DNA of 64,000 nucleotides from an uncultured Bacteroidales bacterium (lineage in GTDB: Bacteria > Bacteroidota > Bacteroidia > Bacteroidales > UBA932). Made by a program: the position numbers and the translations under genes. The notes under the pieces are model-generated. The model made no database searches. It was not told where the DNA came from and was given only the letters and a program-made list of their open reading frames with translations. Position 1 is the first letter of the stretch. Each line of letters begins with the position of its first letter. The stretch lies in the NCBI GenBank assembly GCA_934725575.1, contig CAKVCK010000001.1:271671-335670 (forward strand). Direction: 5' to 3'. This document shows positions 44,053-52,161 of this stretch, in pieces.

Positions 44053-44352
44053 GCTCCGCCTATCAGGTGTTGTATTTCGCTTGATGTCGCAAAGAAGACT
44101 CGCCAATTACCTGAATATACACGTAACAGAGGTCTTGACAAATCTAAAATTCAACAAATGATTTTGCAATATTTGCAGAATGCAGGTTCTACAGGAGCAA
44201 AACGTGATGCCATATTCGATTATTTGAAAGAAGTCCTGCCGCAAAATAAGACACATGAGCAACAAGAACGAATGTTGGGCAACATTCTTTCAGAGATGAA
44301 AGAAAACGGATTAATCGTTCCTGAAGGTCGAACTTGGTTTTTGAAGTCGTAA
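44053..44352 (+). pseudogene. C-terminal relic of an AlbA_2/schlafen-type ATP-binding protein
   Basis: From an in-frame TAA at 44050 the frame is open to the stop at 44350. It reads SLDVAKKTRQLPEYTRNRG and then a winged-helix-like domain with IQQMILQYLQNAGSTGAKRD and QERMLGNILSEMKENGLIV. This resembles the C-terminal winged-helix region of AlbA_2/HATPase_c_4 DNA-binding proteins common on Bacteroidales mobile elements. The N-terminal 300 or more residues are missing, so it is a decayed remnant. An ATG at 44158 gives a 64-residue product, which could in principle be made. Base composition is more AT-rich than truA. Confidence 0.55.
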
Positions 44353-44420
44353 TCCATATATTATGACTGAAATACGACTAATTATGACTATTTATAACTA
44401 TAAAGTAGAATTATAACTTA

Positions 44421-44464
44421 AAAAGTAGCCAAACTCTTTGCTCTTTGTCAATTTGGCTACTTTT
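44421..44464. terminator. Bidirectional hairpin with A/T flanks
   Basis: AAAAGTAGCCAAA (44421-44433) and TTTGGCTACTTTT (44452-44464) are perfect complements around an 18-nt loop. Upstream A-run and downstream T-run allow it to act in both directions. Confidence 0.7.
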
Positions 44465-44680
44465 GTATCAGTGTTGTTTGACAAAGCATAATGCAGAAGA
44501 TTGGTGCAATCTCAAAGTCACCAAATCGTTACCAACAACTTTCTACCATAGCATTCGCTATTTGTGTATCAGTTAGATACGGAATAATTGATTATGGTGC
44601 AAAGATAATCAAAAAAAGCGGACGCAGACCGGAAGTTTGGCGGTACGGCAGATCCATTCACGAGACGTCAAAAAAAATCC

Positions 44681-44737
44681 GTGTACGTTAACGGAAATAT
44701 GGGAATATTTCCTAACTTTGCCGTGTACAATGTGTAC
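44681..44737 (+). promoter_or_regulatory. Promoter and repeated GTGTAC words upstream of kdgK
   Basis: A -7 box TAACTTTG lies at 44713-44720. GTGTAC occurs three times, at 44681, 44723 and 44732, the last two overlapping the expected transcription start. Such repeats may be operator half-sites for one of the two regulators encoded downstream. No similar cluster was seen before the other island genes. Confidence 0.4.
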
Positions 44738-44799
44738 AGAGCCGGGCGGAAGCGCGGCACAAACAAGTCAAATTATTTACACAAAATAAATTACGCAAT

Positions 44800-45831
44800 A
44801 TGGCAAGGATTATAACTTTCGGAGAGATAATGCTCAGGCTGGCCACTCCCGGGCATCTGAGATTTTCGCAGACACATGAATTTGAAGCGACTTTTGGCGG
44901 TGGAGAAGCCAATGTGGCGGTCTCTCTGGCCAACTATGGAGATGACGCACAGTTTGTGACGGCTCTTCCTGGAAACGATATCGCCAAGACATGCCTCGCT
45001 GAGCTTCGCGGATTAGGTGTCGGAGTGGAATTCTGCATCGAGAGCGGGGACAGGATCGGCATCTACTACATCGAGAAAGGGGCGGTGGCCCGGCCAAGCA
45101 AAGTGATCTACGACCGCGCGCACTCGTCCATCGCGGAGATCAAGCCGGGAATGATCGACTGGGACAAGGTGTTCGGGAATGCGGATTGGTTCCACTGGAC
45201 AGGTATAACCCCGGCGATCAGCCAGAGTTGTGCGGATGTCTGCCTTGAGGCGGTCCAGGCGGCGAACAGACACGGCGTTAAAGTCTCCTGTGACCTCAAC
45301 TACAGAAAGAATCTTTGGAAATATGGCAAGACGGCCTCGGAGATTATGCCCGCCCTCGTGGCCGGATGCGATGTGATCATCGGCAACGAGGAAGATGCGG
45401 AGAAGGTCTTCGGGATCAAGCCGGATGGGTTCAATGCGGAAGACGGGGTGATTGAAACAGCGAAATTCCAGTTTGTCGCGAAGTCACTCATGGAGAGATT
45501 CCCTAAGGCCTCGAAAGTCGCCATAACACTCCGCGGCTCGATCAACGCCGACCACAACACATGGGGCGCAGTGCTTTACGATGGCAAGACCCTGTTCTCC
45601 TCAAGGCGTTACGACATCACCCACATTGTTGACAGGGTCGGCGGAGGCGACTCTTTCGGAGGCGGACTGATCCACGGCCTTCTCAGCTACAATGACGACC
45701 AGAAAGCCTTGGACTTCGCCGTGGCCGCCTCCTGTCTCAAGCACACGATCGAAGGAGACTACAACCGCGTGACCGCAAATGAAGTGGAAACTCTTATGAA
45801 CGGCAACGGCTCAGGCCGTGTCTCACGATAA
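44800..45831 (+). CDS. kdgK: 2-keto-3-deoxygluconate kinase (PfkB family)
   Basis: The 343-residue protein opens ARIITFGEIMLRLATPG, the usual start of Bacteroidetes KdgK, then has FGGGEANVAVSLANYG (sugar-binding Gly-rich region near residue 31). Near the C-terminus VGGGDSFGGGLIHGLL gives the PfkB anion hole and catalytic Asp. It phosphorylates 2-keto-3-deoxygluconate to KDPG with ATP. The aldolase gene follows 5 bp later, confirming the pathway. The two genes form a unit separate from the long operon further downstream, but share the island. CATG occurs freely from here on. Confidence 0.92.
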   Translation: MARIITFGEIMLRLATPGHLRFSQTHEFEATFGGGEANVAVSLANYGDDAQFVTALPGNDIAKTCLAELRGLGVGVEFCIESGDRIGIYYIEKGAVARPSKVIYDRAHSSIAEIKPGMIDWDKVFGNADWFHWTGITPAISQSCADVCLEAVQAANRHGVKVSCDLNYRKNLWKYGKTASEIMPALVAGCDVIIGNEEDAEKVFGIKPDGFNAEDGVIETAKFQFVAKSLMERFPKASKVAITLRGSINADHNTWGAVLYDGKTLFSSRRYDITHIVDRVGGGDSFGGGLIHGLLSYNDDQKALDFAVAASCLKHTIEGDYNRVTANEVETLMNGNGSGRVSR

Positions 45832-45836
45832 AATTC

Positions 45837-46511
45837 ATGAATATGGCAAGATACAACAAGGTTCAGGTGATTTCAACCGCCCTTCAGACTGGGCTGATAC
45901 CTGTTTTCTACAACGCTGACCTCGAGACATCGAAGGCGGTGCTCAAAGCCTGCCACGACGGCGGGATCAGCATGTTCGAGTTCACGAACAGAGGAGACTT
46001 CGCGCACGAGACATTTGCGGGGCTTGTAAAATACGCCAACGAGAATCTTCCCGGAATGATTATCGGCGCTGGTTCCGTGATCGACGCTCCGACAGCGGCG
46101 CTTTACATCCAGGCAGGAGCCAACTTCATCGTCGGTCCGCTCTTCAACCCGGAGGTGGCCGATCTTTGCAACCGCCGCCTTGTGCCTTATATTCCCGGAT
46201 GCGGATCGGTGACGGAAGTAGGCAACGCGCAGGCCGCCGGCTGCGACATCTGCAAAGTGTTCCCCGGAGATGTGCTTGGACCTTCGTTCGTGAAAAGCGT
46301 CAAGGCCCCTATGCCATGGACCCAGATTCTGGTCACCGGAGGTGTCAAGCCGGAAGAGGAGAACATCCGTGGATGGTTCAAGGCCGGAGCGTCATGCGTG
46401 GGCATGGGCAGCAACCTGTTCCCTAAGGACGTCATCAAAGCCCGTGACTGGGCCGCCATCACCAAACTTTGCAGCGACTCTCTGGCAATCATCGCCGAGG
46501 CAAGGCAATAG
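45837..46511 (+). CDS. eda: KDPG / KHG aldolase
   Basis: The 224-residue protein has the class I aldolase features: GLIPVFYNADLETSKAVLKAC, FEFTNRGDF (catalytic Glu region), GAGSVIDAPTAALYIQAGA and the Schiff-base Lys in ICKVFPGDVLGPSFVKS. It cleaves 2-keto-3-deoxy-6-phosphogluconate to pyruvate and glyceraldehyde-3-phosphate. Two in-frame starts (45837 and 45843) lie in an ATGAATATG context. It completes the uronate branch that begins with the SDR and UxuA genes at the far end of the island. Confidence 0.92.
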   Translation: MNMARYNKVQVISTALQTGLIPVFYNADLETSKAVLKACHDGGISMFEFTNRGDFAHETFAGLVKYANENLPGMIIGAGSVIDAPTAALYIQAGANFIVGPLFNPEVADLCNRRLVPYIPGCGSVTEVGNAQAAGCDICKVFPGDVLGPSFVKSVKAPMPWTQILVTGGVKPEEENIRGWFKAGASCVGMGSNLFPKDVIKARDWAAITKLCSDSLAIIAEARQ

Positions 46512-46516
46512 GGAGG

Positions 46517-47578
46517 CTAATAGAAACGATAGTTGTAGCGGGAAAGCAGGTCAACGGAGCTGAAGTTGTCCTGGCTGTGAGGATGTTTGCCGAACACAAG
46601 AAAATCCGTCAAGGTGATGACAGAGTCCATCGCCTCACGGTCTGAGTGCTGGGCTATAAGGTACTTCACATAACCATCCCTGAGAGCTGAGATATTCTTT
46701 TCCAAGACATCGAAGCCGATGACATTCAAGCCATTGAGTCCACGCTCCTTAAGGAAGTCGCCGACAAGGTATATTCTTGAGTTCAGTGTCACGATGTTGG
46801 CGCTTTTCCCTATTCCTTCGAAAGCAAGATCCATGACGGAGCGCGCCTCTGTGGGATTGTTGGGGTTTATCACAACATTTCTGACCTGCGTGTCGGGAAA
46901 GCGGGCCGAAAGATAATCCATGAAGCCTCTTCTCCTCTCCTTTGAAGGATCGGAAAGGCCTTTCACATCGCGCTCTATCCGGACCATGTACACCGTGTCC
47001 CGACTTTCAGGGGACGAGCCGGACATCAGGACATCGGCGCAGAACACCCCGCTGTCATAGATGGGCTGGCCATAATAGGCCAGATGACCACTGACTCCAC
47101 CTACGCTCGTGTTAAGGATAATGTACGGGAGACCAGCCTTCTCCATCCCCCGGGCGACATCACGCGTGGCATCCAGGAACATGGGTGCGATGACGGCGCC
47201 CGAGCAATTATCCACAATGGCCTCACGGCAGACCGACAGGAAAGAATCCACATCATACTGATCGTAAAGGTAGTCAACAATGTCCACGGAAAAGCGTCCG
47301 GCATATTCCGCACTCCTGCTTATTCCGGAATGAGTCAGATCCCAGAACTCGCCGGCGCTGAACCTCGGCATGATGACGGCAATCCTGTGCGACTTGTTTC
47401 TGGCAAGCATGGAAGCGTACACGTTGGGTTTGTAGCCAAGTTCCCTTACCGCCCTCAGGACCTTCTCCCTGGTCTTTTCCGACACCTCTCCCCTTTCGTG
47501 CAGGACACGGTCAACCGTGCCGATGGTTACTCCGGAAGCTTCGGCGACATCGTTTATTGTTGACATGGATCTCTTCAT
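46517..47578 (-). CDS. LacI-family transcriptional regulator
   Basis: The 353-residue protein has an N-terminal LacI helix-turn-helix (STINDVAEASGVTIGTVDRVL, hinge VRELGYKPNVYASMLAR) and a periplasmic-binding-like effector domain (HRIAVIMPRF, later GLNVIGFDVL). The subtype with EFWDLTHSGISRSAEY is typical of Bacteroidetes sugar regulators. It should bind DNA until a sugar or sugar phosphate releases it. It is convergent with kdgK-eda (5 bp between stops) and divergent from the XylR-type regulator, so the two regulators may share the 135-bp control region. Confidence 0.92.
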   Translation of the reverse strand: MKRSMSTINDVAEASGVTIGTVDRVLHERGEVSEKTREKVLRAVRELGYKPNVYASMLARNKSHRIAVIMPRFSAGEFWDLTHSGISRSAEYAGRFSVDIVDYLYDQYDVDSFLSVCREAIVDNCSGAVIAPMFLDATRDVARGMEKAGLPYIILNTSVGGVSGHLAYYGQPIYDSGVFCADVLMSGSSPESRDTVYMVRIERDVKGLSDPSKERRRGFMDYLSARFPDTQVRNVVINPNNPTEARSVMDLAFEGIGKSANIVTLNSRIYLVGDFLKERGLNGLNVIGFDVLEKNISALRDGYVKYLIAQHSDREAMDSVITLTDFLVFGKHPHSQDNFSSVDLLSRYNYRFY

Positions 47579-47644
47579 ATCCTGCAATGTTACAAAAAAT
47601 CATCGGTTCGGCAAAAGTCCTGCGGAAATACTTGTGCCGGAGAG

Positions 47645-47675
47645 TTGCGACGTTTCATAAACTTGCGTATATTTG
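47645..47675 (+). promoter_or_regulatory. Promoter for the XylR-type regulator
   Basis: TTGC at 47645-47648, 19-bp spacer, TATATTTG at 47668-47675. It lies in the divergent region shared with the LacI-type gene. Confidence 0.6.
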
Positions 47676-47712
47676 AGAAGCTGTTTTGAATGTTCCGACT
47701 CCACAACATGAC

Positions 47713-48864
47713 ATGATCAAGGTAATATTACTGATCGACTGCGCCAGCGAATTTGACCGGAAACTGCTCCGGGGCATAATGAAATACTCGAAGGAAAACG
47801 GTCCATGGCTTTTCTACCGCATTCCGTCCGACTTTCGCGGAACCAACGGACGCGAGGAGTGGGTCATGGAATGGGCAAAGAAATGGAATGCCGACGCCAT
47901 CATCGGACGGTGCGACGAGGACAAGGTAGGACTTCTCGGCCAGTTGAACATACCGATCGTCCTGCAGAACAACAGGACAAGAAGTGACGTGTACTCCAAC
48001 CTTACAGGTGATTATGTCGGCACCGGGCAGCTCGCCGCGGAATATTTCCAAAAGAAACTGTTCACCAACTATGCGTTCTTCGGGGTGCGGAGCATCATAT
48101 GGTCGGAAGAACGCTGTAAAGGGTTCCGGGAGGCTGTGGCTTCAAAGGGCAACAATTTCAGTTCATTCAATGTCGAGCCGAGAGAGACCTTCGACAGAAG
48201 CAAGGTTCTCTCATGGCTTGAAGACCTGCCCAAACCGGTGGCGTTGTTCTGCTGCGACGACGCGCATGCCCTTTACATAACAGAGACATGCAACATGGCC
48301 GGTCTGAGCGTTCCAAAGGATATCGCAGTCCTCGGAGTTGACAACGACGAGTTGCTCTGCGGCATCTCCGACCCACCTGTCTCCTCTGTGGAACTCGACG
48401 TGGAGCGTGGTGGCTACGAAACCTGCGCACTGCTGCACAGACAGATCATGAACAGTACACGGCAGCCGTTCAATGTCGTGATCAACCCTGTGGAAGTCGT
48501 GCAGAGGCAGTCCAGCTGCATCTACAACATCAAGGATCCGAATGTCGCGAAGATCGTGGCCTTCATTGATTCCAACTACAACACCAATCTTGACATAAAC
48601 GGCATTCTGAAACTTGTCCCGCTGTCCAGAAGAAGCGTTGAGACCAAGTTCCGGAAAGAGACGGGGACCACCATCTATCAATATATTCTTAAAAGCCGGG
48701 TCGAGCATCTCGCCCACCTTCTGCTCACGTCCGACCGGTCTGTGTCCGAAATCGCGGATGAGGTAGGGTTCGGAGACAACGGCAGCTTTTCCCGTATATT
48801 CAGAAAGATGAAAGGTTGCTCACCTCAGGAGTACAGACAGAAAAATTGCGCTTTTCGTCAATAA
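47713..48864 (+). CDS. XylR-type AraC-family regulator with periplasmic-binding-like domain
   Basis: The 383-residue protein begins with a LacI-like effector domain (IKVILLIDCASEFDRKLLRGIMKY, later DIAVLGVDNDELLCGISDPPVSSV). It ends with two AraC helix-turn-helix units (VEHLAHLLLTSDRSVSEIADEVGFGDNGSFSRIFRKM at about residues 338-374). This is the architecture of E. coli XylR. It probably activates the operon starting 100 bp downstream when it binds a monosaccharide. The ATG at 47713 (MIKVIL) is chosen over a TTG further upstream because homologues start at this strand. No SusR or hybrid two-component regulator is present in the island. Confidence 0.9.
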   Translation: MIKVILLIDCASEFDRKLLRGIMKYSKENGPWLFYRIPSDFRGTNGREEWVMEWAKKWNADAIIGRCDEDKVGLLGQLNIPIVLQNNRTRSDVYSNLTGDYVGTGQLAAEYFQKKLFTNYAFFGVRSIIWSEERCKGFREAVASKGNNFSSFNVEPRETFDRSKVLSWLEDLPKPVALFCCDDAHALYITETCNMAGLSVPKDIAVLGVDNDELLCGISDPPVSSVELDVERGGYETCALLHRQIMNSTRQPFNVVINPVEVVQRQSSCIYNIKDPNVAKIVAFIDSNYNTNLDINGILKLVPLSRRSVETKFRKETGTTIYQYILKSRVEHLAHLLLTSDRSVSEIADEVGFGDNGSFSRIFRKMKGCSPQEYRQKNCAFRQ

Positions 48865-48903
48865 ATTTACGCTTTTTCTGCGCGATAATACAATAATACC
48901 CTC

Positions 48904-48911
48904 TATCTTTG
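48904..48911 (+). promoter_or_regulatory. -7 box for the 11-gene glycan operon
   Basis: TATCTTTG, 55 bp before the MFS gene ATG at 48967. No internal promoter of this quality is seen until 63185, and gene gaps are mostly under 30 bp. Confidence 0.55.
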
Positions 48912-48966
48912 CAGAGGATCGCCTGAAATAAACCACAGGCTAATGACCACCGCATATTATTGTATT

Positions 48967-50229
48967 ATGGAAAACAAACGGCAATATTACATTTCCCTGA
49001 CGATGTTGGGATGCTTGTTCTTCATCTTCGGGCTTGTCTCGTGGGTAAACTCCATCCTGATCCCCTATTTCAAGATCGCCTGCGAATTGAAAAGCGGTGT
49101 ACAGACCTATCTGGTAACATTTGCCTTCTACATCGCCTATCTCGTGATGACCGTTCCGGCATCCTTCCTCCTGAGGAGGACCGGCTACAAGAAAGGGACT
49201 ATGATCGGCCTATGGACAATGGCCATCGGCGCGCTGCTTTTCTGGCCAGCCGCCCTGACCAGAACCTATGGCATGTTCCTGCTCGCCTTGTTCACCATCG
49301 GGACGGCACTCGCCATCCTGCAGTCGGTGGCGAATCCTTTCGTGACAATCATCGGCCCCTACGAAAGCGCGGCCAAGAGAATCAGTGTGATGGGAATATG
49401 CAACAAGTTCGCCGGCATCATCGCCCCTCTTGTCTTCGCGGCGCTTGTGATCCGCCCGCAGGACAAGGAGGTAATGGACTTGGTCGAGGCCGGATTGCTT
49501 GATGGACCGGCCAAGGAAGCCGCACTTGACAGCATGATCAGAGGGGTGATTGTCCCCTATGTGGTTCTGGCCGCGCTTCTGTTCGCTTTCGGAATCCTTT
49601 TCTACAAATCACCGGTCCAGGACATCAACCCGGACAGCGCCAACGGCTCCGGCACCACCGGCGACGACAGGAAGTCCATCTGGGAATATCCATACCTCGT
49701 TCTCGGAGTGTTGGCCCTGTTCTGTCACCTTGGAAGCCAACAGATCTCCGTCAGCACGATCATAGGTTACGCCCAGAGCATCGGCATGGATCTGGAAACG
49801 GCCAAGGTGTTCCCGTCCTACACACTCGGATGCATTCTTTTCGGCTACCTTCTCGGCGTGTTCTTCATCCCCAGATACATCAGCCAGCAGAAATCACTCG
49901 TCATCTGCACGATCACAGGCCTTGCACTCTCGGTACTTGTCCTTATCCTGCCACTGAAGGCATCAATCTGGACTCTCGTTCTTCTCGGAGTGCCGAATTC
50001 ATTGATCTACGCAGGAATATGGCCGCTTGCCATCAGAGGTCTTGGCCGCTGGACCAGCCTCGGCTCGTCACTTCTGGTGATGGCCCTATGCGGGAATGCC
50101 GTGCTGCCTCTCATCTACGGCTATGTGTCTGACCACATGAGTCTCCAGACGGCCTACTGGCTTTTGGTTCCATGCTTTGCATACATGATTTTCTATGCGG
50201 TTTACGGTTATAAGATAGAGAAATGGTAA
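48967..50229 (+). CDS. Sugar MFS transporter, NagP/FucP (FHS) type
   Basis: The 420-residue protein has about twelve helices and the FHS-family opening MLGCLFFIFGLVSWVNSILIPYF, where FGxxxWxNxxLIP is diagnostic. It has further family segments LQSVANPFVTIIGP and a C-terminal AGIWPLAIRGLGRWTS. Homologues next to nagA/nagB carry N-acetylglucosamine across the inner membrane. It overlaps nagA by 7 bp, which strongly supports an amino-sugar substrate. The ATG at 48967 (MENKRQ) is used. It is the first gene of the long operon. Confidence 0.88.
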   Translation: MENKRQYYISLTMLGCLFFIFGLVSWVNSILIPYFKIACELKSGVQTYLVTFAFYIAYLVMTVPASFLLRRTGYKKGTMIGLWTMAIGALLFWPAALTRTYGMFLLALFTIGTALAILQSVANPFVTIIGPYESAAKRISVMGICNKFAGIIAPLVFAALVIRPQDKEVMDLVEAGLLDGPAKEAALDSMIRGVIVPYVVLAALLFAFGILFYKSPVQDINPDSANGSGTTGDDRKSIWEYPYLVLGVLALFCHLGSQQISVSTIIGYAQSIGMDLETAKVFPSYTLGCILFGYLLGVFFIPRYISQQKSLVICTITGLALSVLVLILPLKASIWTLVLLGVPNSLIYAGIWPLAIRGLGRWTSLGSSLLVMALCGNAVLPLIYGYVSDHMSLQTAYWLLVPCFAYMIFYAVYGYKIEKW

Positions 50230-51386
50230 CAGCATTAATCAACGGTAAAATAATAGTGACGGACAAGATCACCTCTGGTGTTCTTGTCCTTGAGAACGGA
50301 CTGGTCAAAGGAATCTCGGACAGCATTCCCGCCGGTGCGGAAGTAATTGATTGTGAAGGGGATTACGTCAGCCCAGGGTTCATTGACATGCACACCCACG
50401 GAGCCGGCGGAGCGGATTTCATGGACGGAACGGTCGAGGCTTTTCTCACGGCCGCAAGAATGCACGCCGCCCACGGCACCACCCTGCTCTGCCCGACAAC
50501 GCTCACAAGCACCAACGAGATCCTTTTCGAGTCTTTCGAGACCTACAGAAAAGCCGTGAATGAGAACAAGGACGGAGCCAGGTTCGGAGGGATGCATCTG
50601 GAGGGGCCGTATTTCAGCCCGAAATTCGCCGGAGCCCAGGATCCAAGATACCTCCGAGCCCCAAAGCCCGACGAGTACATGGAGATTCTGGACAGATGCC
50701 CTGATCTCGCCAGATGGAGTTTCGCCCCGGAGCTTGACGGAGCGCCAGAATTCGCCGCGGAGTTGAACAGAAGAGGCATTGTCGCCTCCATCGGCCACAC
50801 GGACGCGACATTCGCCGACTGTGACGCAGCCTTCAAGGCCGGAGCCACGATGATGACACACTTCTACTCCTGCATGAGCACAATTTCCCGAAGGAACGCC
50901 TACCGTTACGCCGGAACCATAGAATATGGTTACTGGCAGGACGGGATGAGGATAGAGATCATCGCCGACGGCATTCATGTGCCGGCCGACCTGCTTCACC
51001 TTCTCATCAAGGTCAAGGGAATCAACAACATTTCCCTTGTCACAGACTCAATGAGGGCCGCCGGAATGCCCGAAGGGAAGAGTGTGCTGGGAAGCCTTGC
51101 GGACGGTCAGGAAGTCATAGTGGAGGACGGTGTCGCCAAGCTGATGGACCGTAGCGCCTTCGCGGGAAGCGTGGCGACGGCGGACAGGCTCGTCCGCACG
51201 ATGGTCAACATCGCCGGATGCACTGTGTGCGAGGCCGTGAGAATGATAACGGAGAACCCCGCGAAGGTCATGGGATTCTATGACAGGAAAGGCTCTCTGG
51301 AACCAGGGAAAGACGCCGACATCGTTATCTTTGATGACAGCATCAACGTAAAGAGAACAATCATTGGAGGAAAAACAATTTATTAA
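50223..51386 (+). CDS. nagA: N-acetylglucosamine-6-phosphate deacetylase
   Basis: The 387-residue amidohydrolase has the metal-binding DMHTHGAGGADFMDG (near residue 56), MHLEGPYFSPKFAGAQDP (catalytic-site Glu near 125), SIGHTDATF and the Asp of LVTDSMRAAGMPEG (near 277). The motif usually written THLFNAM reads THFYSCM here, so the His is kept. It removes the acetyl group from GlcNAc-6-phosphate in the cytoplasm. The upstream gene overlaps by 7 bp and nagB follows 3 bp later, so expression is tightly coupled. Confidence 0.93.
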   Translation: MVTALINGKIIVTDKITSGVLVLENGLVKGISDSIPAGAEVIDCEGDYVSPGFIDMHTHGAGGADFMDGTVEAFLTAARMHAAHGTTLLCPTTLTSTNEILFESFETYRKAVNENKDGARFGGMHLEGPYFSPKFAGAQDPRYLRAPKPDEYMEILDRCPDLARWSFAPELDGAPEFAAELNRRGIVASIGHTDATFADCDAAFKAGATMMTHFYSCMSTISRRNAYRYAGTIEYGYWQDGMRIEIIADGIHVPADLLHLLIKVKGINNISLVTDSMRAAGMPEGKSVLGSLADGQEVIVEDGVAKLMDRSAFAGSVATADRLVRTMVNIAGCTVCEAVRMITENPAKVMGFYDRKGSLEPGKDADIVIFDDSINVKRTIIGGKTIY

Positions 51387-51389
51387 ATC

Positions 51390-52157
51390 ATGATACTCAA
51401 GACATTCAAGTCAGACAATCTGGACATCAAGGTCTTTGACACCAGAAACGATATGGGCAAGGCGGCGGCCGCCGATGTGGCGGCATGCATCAAGGAGACG
51501 CTCGGCAGAAAAAAGGAAATCCGCATGGTCTTCGCCGCCGCGCCTTCACAGAACGAGTTTCTCGAAGCCTTGGCCGCGACGGAAGGCATTGAATGGGGAC
51601 GCGTACACGCACTCCACATGGATGAATACGTCAACCTTCCGGCCGATGCGCCTCAGGGTTTCGGCAATTTCCTGCGCAGGGCAATCTTCGACAAGGTTCC
51701 ATTCGCGAGCGTTGACTACATCGGAACTGACAAAGACTCGGAAGCGACATGCCGAAGATATTCGGAGATTTTGAGATCTACGGCTATCGACATCGTGTGC
51801 ATGGGCATCGGAGAGAACGGACACATCGCTTTCAACGACCCGCACGTGGCAGACTTCAACGATCCTCTTCTTATAAAGAAAGTGGATCTCGACCAGAAAT
51901 GCAGGATGCAGCAGGTGCACGACGGATGCTTCAAGGACATCTCCGAGGTTCCTGAATATGCCCTGACGCTGACGGTTCCCGCGATGTTCAACGCCGATCA
52001 TCTGTTCTGCGTCGTTCCGGCAGCCTCTAAGGCTGAGGCCGTAAAGGGCGCGGTCTTCGGTCCCGTGTCGGAAAAATGCCCGGCCTCGATCCTCAGGAGA
52101 CACAAGAGTGCGATCCTCTATACGGACAAGGACAGCGCGAAATACATAATGGACTGA
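51390..52157 (+). CDS. nagB: Glucosamine-6-phosphate deaminase
   Basis: The 255-residue protein has LHMDEYVNLP (catalytic Asp near residue 76) and CMGIGENGHIAFNDP (catalytic His near 140), the two signatures of NagB. It converts glucosamine-6-phosphate to fructose-6-phosphate and ammonia, the last step of the amino-sugar branch. The length is that of the single-domain enzyme; the long Bacteroides NagB-like fusion is not seen. It is 3 bp after nagA and 4 bp before the GH20 gene. Confidence 0.93.
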   Translation: MILKTFKSDNLDIKVFDTRNDMGKAAAADVAACIKETLGRKKEIRMVFAAAPSQNEFLEALAATEGIEWGRVHALHMDEYVNLPADAPQGFGNFLRRAIFDKVPFASVDYIGTDKDSEATCRRYSEILRSTAIDIVCMGIGENGHIAFNDPHVADFNDPLLIKKVDLDQKCRMQQVHDGCFKDISEVPEYALTLTVPAMFNADHLFCVVPAASKAEAVKGAVFGPVSEKCPASILRRHKSAILYTDKDSAKYIMD

Positions 52158-52161
52158 CACG

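Larger units (their letters stand above)
44353..44799. other. AT-rich intergenic stretch at the left end of the island
   Basis: No convincing gene. It holds the hairpin at 44421-44464, short AT-rich repeats (TTATAACTATAAAG, ATTATAACTTAAAA), and the kdgK promoter region near 44680-44740. An open stretch at 44491-44691 lacks any recognisable domain. Composition is far more AT-rich than the flanking genes. Confidence 0.5.

Noticed and set aside
44491..44691. 66-codon open frame in the AT-rich gap before kdgK
   Set aside because: No homology pattern, no promoter of its own, and it runs into the kdgK control region. It could be a worn gene remnant, but that cannot be supported.
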